DNA of 64,000 bases from Leptasterias polaris (lineage: Eukaryota > Echinodermata > Asteroidea > Forcipulatida > Asteriidae). Shown here piece by piece: positions 43,591 to 56,100 of this stretch (the stretch's first letter is position 1; every line of letters starts with the position of its first letter). The position numbers and the translations under genes are program-made. The notes under the pieces were generated by a model, which saw only the letters and a program-made list of their open reading frames with translations, had not been told where the DNA came from and did no database searches. The stretch is from contig JAZGTN010000070.1 in the NCBI GenBank assembly GCA_037783415.1, positions 10,485,001 to 10,549,000 of the forward strand, in the 5' to 3' direction.

Positions 43591-44123
43591 GGTACATACA
43601 TGATGTTGAATGCATAACACAGCCAACCCTCCTGCTGTCAGACCATTCAATATCATCCACTTTGGTTTGGTATGATAACTTAACATTGATAAAATATGCT
43701 ATAGCCTGCAATAATATGGTTACAAGTGGTAAATGCAGCCTGCAAAAACTTATGATCGTGGTAAATGCACAGATATATAATGCAGTTGTGAAAGGTTTGC
43801 CCTTAAGTAACCTTTTCAGTGACTAGCCAGCTGGATCAGTTTGCTTGTCATTTCACCAGTCCATCAGCTTCTTCACCACTCCTCAATACTTTATATAAAA
43901 AAACGATTGTTTTTCAACACTGAACCAGCCAGCCTGACCACTTAGAGTGAAGTTTGACAGGTCCTCAGTTGTTTCAACTGGCATTTGGCCAGCGGACCAC
44001 TGTTAACATGGTTAAGGGAAAACGCTGTTGTGCCACCACAAAGTGGAAAATTCTGCATGATTGTCATTCTTAAAAAGGTTTGTTTTTCATTTTTATTGTT
44101 TTGTGTTTTGTCATTCGTAACAG
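43591..44123. other. PHTF intron sequence before exon 44124
   Basis: No coding signal. CAGCCAGCCTGACCACTTAG and CAACTGGCATTTGGCCAGCG near 43927-43995 recur near 48720-48795, so this is another dispersed repeat. Confidence 0.45.
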
Positions 44124-44186
44124 ATTGGAGCCTACGACAAAGAACTATGGGAAGAACATGTGGAAGAAAAAGAACTTAACATACAG
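44124..44186 (+). CDS. PHTF: PHTF exon: IGAYDKELWEEHVEEKELNIQ
   Basis: Acceptor CGTAACAG, donor ATACAG/GTAAAT, 21 codons, phase 0 at both ends. It matches the conserved N-terminal KIGAYDQQIWE region of vertebrate PHTF. The preceding Lys would come from the missing first coding exon. Confidence 0.88.
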
Positions 44187-47100
44187 GTAAATACAACAGG
44201 GACTGAGACGCTTAGCAGGGCGGCATCATCAAGACAAAACAAAATAGAAACCCAAACCTTGAGAACTGAAGACGCTCAGAGCTATGAAAAAAAGTCTTGC
44301 ATTCCACATAAATTTTGGTTGAAACTAAAAGTTAACTATAAAACTTAATGCACTTGATACTTGTCACTCAGGATTTTTGAAAGTGTTTTCCTTCTCCAAA
44401 ACATTGTTCTTAACTACATGCTGCTTATAACAGCTCTACAAAGTTACACATCCAACAAAATACCATCTCAGCGCTCACTCACAGGTTCCCATTCCTTGGG
44501 CTAAGAGAAGCAATTTTCAAAATTCTGCTGCCAGATTGGTTACCTGCACCAAAAGATCAGAGCACATCACACCCACTATTCGCTCTCTTCACTGGCTTCC
44601 AATTCACCAACGTATCTGTTTCAAAATTCTGCTTCTTGTGTATAAAGTCCTTCATAATTTGGCACCAAAGATCTCTTAGCCCTTCGATCATCTTCACTAT
44701 CATCAGCTACCCGAGGCCGCTCTTCTTCCACCGCTCATTTCCAACTTTCCCCGGGACCCCGCACCATGACACGCTATGGCGATCGTGCCTTTTCGGTCAT
44801 AGCTCCTACACTTTGGAACAAGCTACCCACCCACATTCAAGCAGCACCTTCATTGGATACTTTCAAATCATTACTTAAAACCCATCTGTTTTGTCAATCT
44901 GAATAGTCTGGTTTTAGCGCTTAGAAACATACGTATTAAGCGCTCTATAAATGTTGTAATTATTATTTTTATTATTATTATTATTACTAATTTGTGGGTA
45001 TATGTCAGTTTCTTGCTCAAGGACATAAGTGTCATGACTGGGATTCAAAACCAAACTCTGATGACTAGACCACCCAAATCTTATGAGGAAAGGAGTGTGT
45101 AAACTCTAAAACAACACTGAACCGGACATCAGCAAATACGAACAATAGCTTTGTTGCTGTACTCTCTGCTAAAATTATAGATAGGTTGCAATATGACGTA
45201 AATCGGCCATCTTTACGGGCAATTTGGAACACACAGTCGTGCGTTATGCGTGAGAACGACGTGCAGCACGCGCACATTTCACCAAACTCATTGCATGATT
45301 GGTTAGTGAATGACGCAGCTGCGTTAATAATTTGAGCGCTTGACGCGCCTGCAAGCCAAAATGCGATTTGCCCGTAAAGATGGCGTCTACTGGGAACTAT
45401 CTATAGGATTTGAACTGCCTCTACATTTGTAGATGTATTGGGCAAGCTTGGTGGTCTAATGCTAAGACTTCCACATTGGCAAAGGTAGTGGGTTCAAATC
45501 CAACCCGGGATCCTAGTGGTGTTTTTTTTTTGACAGGACTCGGGAAATTACTGAGTACACAGTGTTCAACACACAAACCACAAATAATATTCTTTATATT
45601 CAGTAAGTTAACAAAGTTGCAAGGTTGGGTATACTTTTGGTAAATTCTCTACAAGTTAAAGGCACTGAACACGTTTGGTAATTACTCAAAATATATATTA
45701 GCATAAAAACTTACTTGGTAACCAGCAACGGAGAGCTGTTGATAGTATAAAACATTGTGAGAAACCACTCCCTCTGAAGTAACGTAGTTTTTGAGAAAGA
45801 GGTAACTTCTCACTAAAATAATAAAAGACTTCATGCATGAAGCCTTTTATTAGCATCTGAAAGCACACAAAATTGTGCAACAAGGGTGTTTTTTCTTTCT
45901 TTATTTTCTTGCAACTTCGATGACCGATTCAGCCCAAATTTTCACAGGTTTGTTATTTTATGCATTTTATATGTTGGGATACACCGAGTGACAATACTGG
46001 TCTTTGATAATTACCAGTGCCTTTAAAGACCATAAATACTTACTTGGTAAGGAGCACTAAAGAGGTGTTGATAGTATAAAACATTATGATAAACAACTCC
46101 CTTTGAAGTAGTGAAGTTTTAGAGAAAAGGGTATGTAATTTTCACCCACAAACTTTGAATCTGAGAAAGGCCTTGGGGATGAAGTCTTTCTCAGGCATAT
46201 CAAAGCACACAATTATATGCAATACAAGTGTTTTTTCTGCAACTTTCATGACCAACTAAGCTCAAATTTCTACAGGTTTGTTATTTTATGCGTATGTTGG
46301 GATACACCAAGTGAGAATACTTGTCTTTGACAATTACCAATGTTGTACATTGTCTTTAAAGCTGTATCTTGTTAACTATTGATTTTTCAGGGTCTAGGTG
46401 CTAACCATGTTCTGCTCCGGACGAGTCGGCTGAAAACAGAACTCATTGATATTGATCTTGTAAGAGGTGAGTCAGAAAGAAAGAAAAATTGTCAACAACT
46501 TAATTATTCACCCTGATAAAGGTAATTTACCGCAAGGTAACATACATTTATACAGTGTAACTTTTTACCAAACAGTGGTTTGTACAATAGTTTCCTTCGG
46601 TACAAATTGATTATGTTGATTAAATATGAAAAAGTACCGGCACAAGTAAGGCACATGCAAGGCATATTGTAGCAACTTGGTTTATTTTCTTTTAAAGGGT
46701 GTAATAAACCCGACTTGCATTTTCTTTCTTGTTTTTTTTTAGGTTTATGATTAAGGCCAGTTTACCATCTGGCATACCTTCTGTTGGATATTTGAAAGCT
46801 ACTTTGCCAACTTGATACCAAGCCATATTTTCCAATATTTCAAGAAAAGCTTGTACATTCAAAACACTGACGTTAACCATCAAAGTAAACAAATATTTCT
46901 TTGGAAAAGGAGTGCTTCTCAAAACTGTTTAAATTTGACCATAGTGCCCCAAGAGTATAGGCGATGCACTGTGAAAATGGCCTGCCATGGGCAAATTGTG
47001 GAGGGCGCACTAATTATTGCGTATCAACCGCAATTTTATCATCCACAATTTCTTCAACTATTTTAACTAGTTCACCTTTTTAGCTTACTGTGTAAATTTG

Positions 47101-50100
47101 GCTGGTCCAGACGTAATTTTTGTAATCATGTAACTCTGTTCGTAATTTATTTTGTTTTAATCCATTTGTTTATGTCCAGCGCCTCGAGGCGGAGCTCATC
47201 TGCAACTGTTTGCGCTTTATAAATTTCTCTTTATTATTATTACCATTATTGTTATAACCGTTTTTACAAAGAGTTGATTTGTGTTTTGGTTCGTTATTGT
47301 CAGGTTCAACATTTACTAAAGCCAAGCCTGAGCACTCCTCAGGCTCCATGGCACGTAAGGGACTCATCAGGGTGATGTTGTTTCCACTCTACTGCATTTG
47401 GTAAGTTCATTTATTGATGAGAAAATAGAATTAGCTGTTGCAAACTGCTTACCAACCAAAAGGACCTGTGGTATAAATGCAAAAATTAGTTAGTGGCCTG
47501 ACGTTTCGACTTACGCAGAGTCTTTCTCGAAGGCTAAATGACAACACAACACACATAAACATGTATACAAGTGTAACAAGAGCAGTCAAGTGGAAATACA
47601 TGATTAGAGAGAGAGAGAAGCAGAAAGCATTCAGAAAAAGCAGGGGATCATTTATTGATGTTAACTTTGCATCGGGGATAAAGCGTATGTAGCGTGTCAT
47701 GGCCGAGTGGTTAAGAGCATCGGATTCAAGTTCTGGTGGTTTAGTCATCGGGGTTTGGGGTTTCGATTCCCGGTCATGACGCTTGTGTCCTTGAGCAAGA
47801 CACTTTGCTATAATTGCTTCTCTTCACCCAGGGGTATAAAATAAACCTGCAAGGGTAGAGGTTGATTTTGTGTTTGAAAAAGCCTTCGGAGCGCCACGGC
47901 AGCCCAGGGCTGTATACTCCCCAGGGAGCTAAGAAAGAGTAAAGGAATGTTATTGGCCCAATGACCAGGGCACTAATGTAAAGCGCATTGATACTTTGTT
48001 TAAAATGCGCTATATAAGAACTAGTTATTATTATATTATAAAGCAGGGTTTGGCGGTGGTACCCAACGGTACAGCAGGGTTTGCCCATACATTTTTAAGT
48101 GACTGGTCACAGGACCAGTTAGCGTGCCATTTCTCTACTCAGTCAGCTTTTTCAATGGTCCATATTTCAAGTGAAATAGGGATATCATTTTGTTTTTACC
48201 CTACACAATGTGTGTTTTAGCACTGTATAGATAGTTCCCAGTAGACGCCATCTTTACGGGCAAATCGCATTTTGGCTTGCAGGCGCGTCAAGCGCTCAAA
48301 TTATTAACGCAGCCGCGTCATTCACTAACCAATCATGCAATGAGTTTGGTGAAATGTGCGCGTCCTGCACGCCGTTCTCACGCGTAACGCATGACTGTGT
48401 GTTCCAAATTGCCCGTAAAGATGGCCGACTTACGTCATACTGCAACCTATCTATATACTCAGTACTTTCCCGAGTTCTGTGAAAAAAATCCACAGACAAT
48501 CACTCGGGTGGGATTCAAACCCATGACCTTTGCATTGCTAGAGCAGATGTCTTACCACTAGACCACCGAGCTAGCCCAGTGGTTAGAGGCAGTTCGAATA
48601 ATTGGCAGCAGGTACCGCAACAATTTAATAGATGTTAATTTTTTGCATCGGGGGATAATGAAACCGAATATAATTTTGTTTTTACCCTACATGATGTGTG
48701 TTATAGGGATGCTTTTCAACTCTGAACTAGTCAGCCAGACCACTTGGAGTGAATTCTGACTGGTCCTCAGGTGTTTTAACTGGCATTTTCCCAGCGGATC
48801 CAAGTTACAGGGATGTGATTTCCCCGTTTTTAACCGGAATTCCGGTTTTTTTGCCCTGCATAAAAAAGAAATCCTTTGTTTTGTCCCCCCCCCCCCCCCA
48901 ATTTTTATTTTTTTATGATTTTTTTTAATTTTAATTTTTTTAATTTTTTTTAAAGATCAAATTCATTAATAAATAAAAACAAAACCAAATATAACGACCC
49001 AGATTGCAGAGTAAGGCTTTAAAAACCAGAGATAAATGTTATTATTGGGCTTTATGCTCGCAAGTTTTCGAGCTCGCATGCTTTCGCGCTTTGTGCTCAG
49101 AGTTCAGGGGTTTTTTTTCAACCGCCTATCACATCCCTGAAGTTAAGGGAGAACGTTTTAAAGAATATTATTTGGTTTTTGCCCTAACAGTGATAGGCCT
49201 GTGGATTTTTTTCACAGAACTCAGGACAGTACTGAGTAACAGTGTTTTTATACATATTGACACAATAGAGCTGCCAACTCTCCCTGATTCTGCAGAAAAT
49301 TTCCTGAAAATAAACCAATCTTTCCATGCTCTGATGAACAAGTTCAAAAATCTCCCTGATTCTGGAAACTTTTTTCCTGTTATGTTGAATGTAATTCTAA
49401 CTATCGTCCTTATAGACCTTTATGCATATGACGTCAATTGAGTAGGGCGCCCTCACCTAGAGGTCCAAAGGACATTGTTCATTGGCCAGTCCTGTGTGCA
49501 GCGCGTACAGATCTGTGCGTTTTCCATTGTTTCATCATCAGTTTACCTCTAAGATGGCGGCTGGATGACGTCAATGCATAAGGTCTATTCTTGTACAAAT
49601 TCTCCGTGTTTGCAAGATCCAAACGTTTGCAGCTCTGATATTAGAGCAAAAACTTACTAAAATTCTTTATCCTGATGCAAACTTTGCGGTACCCACTGCT
49701 AACATAATAGGATTCATTTTTTCTCTTTCAGGTGGAAGAAACAGCTATCAAGATGGGTGTACATTAGTTTATTAAGCTTGTATTTCATGCAGTCATTGGT
49801 TGTGATTGTGTACTGCTTGTACATACCAAAGGAAGGACAACAGGTAATTTATATCAAGATCCCCAGCCAAATTTAATGGTGATTTTACTCTTCATCTTTT
49901 ACCAAGACTTTGGTCTGGTTTACCAGAAAGCATTCACACTTCTCTATCATGTCTATTGTTGTTGCCTTTCCATTACGAGAAAGCTCCATTAAAGAAAGAG
50001 GCCGGAGTTATACATCCTTTTCGTCTTTACCACAAGTCTTGCCTGTTATCTCCAGGAATTCCTTGTCCAAACAGTGGACTCTAATCTATAATTGGACCTT

Positions 50101-53100
50101 CATGCACAGTATATGAACATATTTTGTGGGTTTTAACATTATTTTGAAATCTGAGGAGTGGAAACCGAGCTCCATGTAGTATTAATTATTTGAAGACCGC
50201 AAGCCAGTTATGTCGCTGAATGAGCCCAGGGGGAGGTTAACTGCTCATCCATGAAGTTTGTTGATTCAACAAGGATGGCAATATAAACACACCCTCTTGC
50301 TGAAAAGGATGGATACTTTCCGAGTTTTTCAGCCAAAACTCAGAAATTCTTTTAAAAATGGAGCTTTCCCGTAATGCCACAGCTTCCACAGCTTCCTTAT
50401 TTCACTCAGTTATTCTGTCTACCAGTTTCATCTCGCTACCAGCCTTATCATTTTTATCGGGGTGGGCAGTGCTTGCTGTCCATACTTGATCTCGCTACCA
50501 GCCTTATCATTTTTATCGGGGTGGGCAGTGCTTGCTGTCCATACTTGATCTCGCTACCAGCCTTATCATTTTTATCGGGGTGGGCAGTGCTTGCTGTCCA
50601 TACTTGATCTCGCTACCAGCCTTATCATTTTTATCGGGGTGGGCAGTACTTGCTGTCCATACTTGATCTTGAGATTTCTTTTACTTATTTCTCTTATTTG
50701 TGAGTATATTTTTTCTTGGGAGGGGGTGTGGCTTGTGTTGGGGTTTGCAGTTTTTATCCCCCACTGTTGGCAGCTTTGGATGGTGCCTCTTTTCTTGCTG
50801 TGTATAGTGCTGGGTGCTGGGACATTTATTGTTGTGGTCCACCTTTTTATTTGTCTGCTTTTTAACCCATTCACTTGGGCATTTTTGTATTTATTTTGTT
50901 GTAAATTTTTACGAATTATGTATTTTTGCTACTGTATTACTAGTTTTAGTAATTATCTTTGCTACTGTATGCTTTTATTATTGCTTTATGTAAAAAAAAC
51001 GTTTATAAATCTTTATTTATGTTTATATCTGTGTGTACCCCAAAGCCCTCTCGGGGTATATTTTGGTATGCATAAATAACAAAAGCACACAAAAACAGCC
51101 ACAGCGAAATCTGTAGATTTGATAGTTACACAAGAGTACACCTGGGTAGAGGCCATTTATTCACTAGTTCACAGAGCCAGTCTTTATATCACTTGTTAAT
51201 ACACCCTCGACCAATCAGACTACATTAACTCTCCAAGGTATAGTAAAGGAATAAAAGAGTGGCAACAAGGTCGTAAACGATCGTTTAAAACTGGCAGGGT
51301 CTTGGTCATGTGATACAGGACTGACCCATGGCCACGACCCTGCAAGAGTAAAACGTTGTCTCCCATAAAATGAAAAACAAATCCAATGGAGCTCCAACAA
51401 AAAATCCACTTCGGAGAGATGTTAAAATCACCTGTCCTGGAGTTATTTTGACAAGACGTGGCCAAGTGGTCTAAGTCACCGGACTCAAGCTCTGGTGTTT
51501 TCAGCAGCAGAGTGTAGGTTCAAATTCCAGTCGTGACACTTGTGCCCTTGAGCAAGGCACTTAACTATAATTGCTTCATAATAAACTTGGGAAGGGGAGT
51601 GCATCCTGCTCTACCAGCCAGGCTCCTAGTGGTTGATACCCATGTCTAGATCCTTACGGACTGTGAAGGGGGTAACCCTATTTCAGCCCAAGGAGTAGGT
51701 GGCAATGTGCCCCCTGGTGACAGTTGATTTGGGTCAACAGCCCAAATGAGTTAAGTGTAGCCCTCACCTTGAAGTGGCCGTCCGTGGCCTTTTGATATTA
51801 GGCGGAAGAAAAAAATATAAAAATATTGCTTTTTCTGCAACAATCCCTTACTAGCATTCAATTAATTTTCTATTATTATTATTTGTTTTCAGCCTATCTT
51901 CTTCACAGAGATTTTCGTGCCCATTGTCTTGTCGTTAGTTCTCGGCACTGTCTACTCACTAGTTGTAGGTACCACCGTAGCAAAATCAAGATCGTTGATA
52001 AGACGAATGACAAGAAGAAGGTACTGAACACCCCCACCCCCCTCTCCTCCCCTCCTCTTGGCTCCTTTCCCTGCACCTTCTGTCCGCTCTGCTACTTCTT
52101 TCTTTTCACTCCATGTTCATGTAGTTAACGTTTCCACTTGTCTGCTTCTGTTACACTAATATACTTATAGACCCATTGCAGCGCGCATACATGCGCGTAA
52201 TTTTAGGGGTCAAAACGTGCACAAAAGGATGGTACACGTGTTTACGCACAATGCTCTTGTAAACACGTGTACCATTCTTTTGTGCACGTTTTGACCCCCC
52301 AAATTACGCGCATGTAGATGATGACGTCATATGCAATGGGTCTATACATGTACATGTGTGTGTTGTGTTGCTGGCATGGATTTACACAGAGGCAATGGTA
52401 TCCTTTCCCCTGGTATGGGCCAATAGTGCCCCTTCAAAAACTTCTCACAGACTTGAAGAATTACACTTTTCGAAAGATTGAAGATGAAACTTCTGACCTG
52501 TTGTTGTCATTCAGCTGCTAGAAAGAATTTAATCTAATTTTGAGTGCTTGATTTTACACAGTTTAGCATTTGCCTCAGTCCTTTTTCAAAAGCCTTTGAA
52601 ATATTTATTGATTGCTTATTCCATCGTTCATTTAGGTTTTATTAACTTCACCAAGCCCCAAAAAGAACTTACATGAACACTATGAAAATGCTAAACAACA
52701 AATTTACTGTTTTTAAATGATCATTTGAGAGTGAAAAATGATGATGTCCCCTGAATTATACATGTACTTCCAGCCGTGTAATTAAGACCAAGTCTAGGAA
52801 ACCCACCTCTGATGAATCCAACGGCTTCGCAAAGAAACGCGGAATGCGACGCAGCCAGTCTCTCCCCTGCACTGCCGAGACATTCTTCCAGATGCGACAA
52901 GCTCACCGCACGCTCACCCGTCGTTTTTCCAGACCCGGGATTGTCGTCGAGGACAGCGTGACCGGTCGACGAGAGAGCCTGGTGGAAGGGATGGACGAGG
53001 CGAGTGTGGAAGACGGCCTCGGGATAAGACGCCGTGTGAAGACAGTGACGTACGTTGGAGGAGTAGGAGGGGATGAGACGACGGGGTGCGCAGAGGAGGA

Positions 53101-56100
53101 TCTCACCCTCTTGGGTAAACCCATCAAGGAGTCGTCCCTGGCAGGAGAAATACTCCGCCCAGATCAAGACCTGCCATGCCCGGCGGAACCAGACTCTCCT
53201 ATCGTCTTCTCCGCCTCAGATCAACCCCCAGCCGTCAAGCTCCTCTGTGAGAAGGGGTCGGTTGAGGTCAAAGGTCAACCTGCTAAGGAGAATGAAGGAT
53301 ACGTGACGAAGAAACCCGGGGAGGAGGCTGGCACTGTGGAGGTATCCAAGGTTTCTCTCCTTGGTAAGTGTGTTGTCTCTGTCATTGATAAAGACCTTTA
53401 TCATGTTTCCATACATGAAGTAAAACTATTCTTTGAACGTCGTAATCACACCGGCATAGACTGTGCAAGTCTCACGCGTAATCGAACTTCCGGGACCATT
53501 GTGGTCCCAACCATATGGGGGTTTACGTTGGCAAGATTTTGTTTCGTCTATTATTTTAGTTTAACGTACTTTATGACCATGAAAATTACATATGAGAATG
53601 GAATACTAAGTGATAAAAAATTTGAAAGTAAAATCAATTCAACAATACAATGAAGAAAACCCAAGAAATAAACTTGACCTCGGCTTTAAGAATTTGTGCC
53701 CACCTCTGATCACCCAATTTGTTTTAGTTGTGCGATGATAATCACCAGACGCTGTAATTGCCAGACGCTAAGCCGGCATTGCAGTCTACGGTTAACGTTG
53801 TTGAGGCGTTAGCGTCCTGTTTAAACTGCGTCACGCGTTAATTCTACGCCCGTGCGATCATCGCGTCTGCGTATAAACCTGCTTTTAGTGGGGTGCACGT
53901 ACTCAGGCGTGGATTTACAAAAGGGGTTCCTAAAAAGTTTAGATCAAGTGAGCATCCTTGTCCCAGAGTTTTCAGTTTGTTTCAACAAAAACTAACAACT
54001 CTAACTAAACTCTTTTTATACAAGTTGTAATGAGTATTTTTGTTGTTCAGATTTTTTCATAGATCTAATTTTAGTACAATGATTTGATTTCAGAAAAAAA
54101 TGTGTTCTTTGCTTGACGTGTTTTCTCGTTCTGACACGCGGGAGACTTGCACAGTCTATTGACAACTCTTTGTTTCAATTCAACCAACGTAGAGATTTTC
54201 CTACATTCAAAATTCCTTGTTGACGATACCCGTAGTATTAAATGTTTTTGTTGTTGAATAGTGTCCCATTAAAAGATGTATTGAACATGTACATTCTGTC
54301 GGAGAACATTTCCATTTTGAAACAGTTTATCAATGGCATCTCACTTTGTGTCCTTCACAGAGCGTGCTAAAAAGGCCTCCATCTCCGCGTTCAGTGACGA
54401 CGTTTCAGACAACCCCCAGCATGCATCAGACAGCGAGGGGGCCCCAGAGGAACTGGAGGGGCGCAGACACGAACTTCGCCTTCGAGGGCGCACTGGTATA
54501 CGAAAGGGTCGGCGAAAGTGCCGTGATCAGTACGGCAGTTCGAATGACTCTGATGTAGATCCAGTTCCTGTTAGGCAAGTGAAGTCTCTCATGGAGGTGA
54601 GTATGTAGTCTTTGGAACCAGCCTCAGGACCATGGTTTCTTCCTCTGTCCTGATAGCCTTGTTTCAAGCTAACATGTGTAAAGCAAAGAAGGGAACCAGT
54701 GACACAATAGCGAAAAGGCAGAAGGCAATGGAAATGTTGAATACCGTGCCGATGGTTGACTAGACTTCCAACGAGTCGTTTGAGTGCATGTATGTTGCCA
54801 GTCAGTGGTCAATTACGGGTCGACTAAATGTGCGCACTCGAACTTGCTCTAATGCTTTCAATTCTCAGTTCAAACTGGAATTGGTAGAAACGGTCAAACA
54901 GAAGTCACAAGTTCCATTTTAATCATTTAGGAAAATAAACATAGAAGCCCAACCCCAGATACTCACTAGTGTTTGCGCGCACACACACAACCAACGTTCA
55001 GATCTATTTACACCGCACACTCTTCATTTGTAATGAATAAACATAGAGGGCGTTGTGACTTGTTCTATTTTCCCCAACCGACATCTGGATCCGGGGAACA
55101 TAATTACAAAGTGCCCTCTATGTTTTTTCATTACAAATGTACAGTGTGCGGTGTGCATAGATCTGAACGTTGGTTGTGTGTGTGCTCGTAAACACCATGG
55201 TCTTGGAACCAAGACTAGTGAGTATCTGGGGTTGTGCTTCTATGTTTATTTTCCTAAACGATTAAATTGGAACTTGTGACTTCTGTTTGACCGTTTCTAC
55301 CAATTGGAATTTAAATTGAGAATTGGAAGTATAAGAGCAAGTTCAAGTGCGCACATTTAGTCAACCTGTGGTTGACCACTGACTGGCAACGTACATTCGC
55401 AGTAATGTACTCACTCCAACGACTCGTTTGAAAGTCTAGTCAACCATCGGTACACGGTTTTCAACATTTCTATTGCCTTCCGCCTTTTTGCTATTGTGAT
55501 TGTGTCACTGGTTCTCTTCTGTGCTTTACACAGGTTATGAAACAAGGCTATCGGGACCAGGGAAGAAACCATGGTCCTGAGGCTTGTTCCAAATGGTCGA
55601 CCACAGTAGTCAACCAATGGTCGAACAGCTTGGGTTCGAGTCAAAATCGTTGACCTTTAGTTGACCATGCTCGAACTTGTTCTCAGCTGAACTGTGAAAT
55701 GGAACAGTCCATTTCACCGTGTGATTATATTCTGCATTATTGTACTCATATGTATCCAATATTTTTATAATTTATTGTAAACAAAACAAAAGCTGGAGCT
55801 TTAGCCTAGCTTTGGAAGAAGGCGCATGTCAGCCATTATACTTTTCCTATGTTTTTTTGAAGGGTCAAATATCTTGTCTGTCTAAAAATTTACAGAATTT
55901 ATCAGAAACATATTTTCTATTTGTATCTTAAAAAGTTTTACACTTGATATTATCTTGGTTTACAAAATCACGGACATGATTGTCATTGAATAAGCAAGTG
56001 CAATCGTTTATCAATCCAAAAAGATCTCCAATTTCCATCACTGAGCTACATTGTAAAGCCCAAGCTTATCCTGATCCAGTTTCCTGCCTTTGTCACCATT

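Noticed and set aside
50591..51079. 162-codon hydrophobic plus-strand ORF
   Set aside because: It begins in the 59-bp minisatellite and continues in T-rich DNA, whose translation is hydrophobic by composition. It lies in a PHTF intron with no splice fit.
53364..53653. Extension of the PHTF exon frame past the donor at 53364
   Set aside because: GTAAGT at 53364 is a strong donor with the right phase for the next exon, and the extension runs into the dispersed repeat at 53510.
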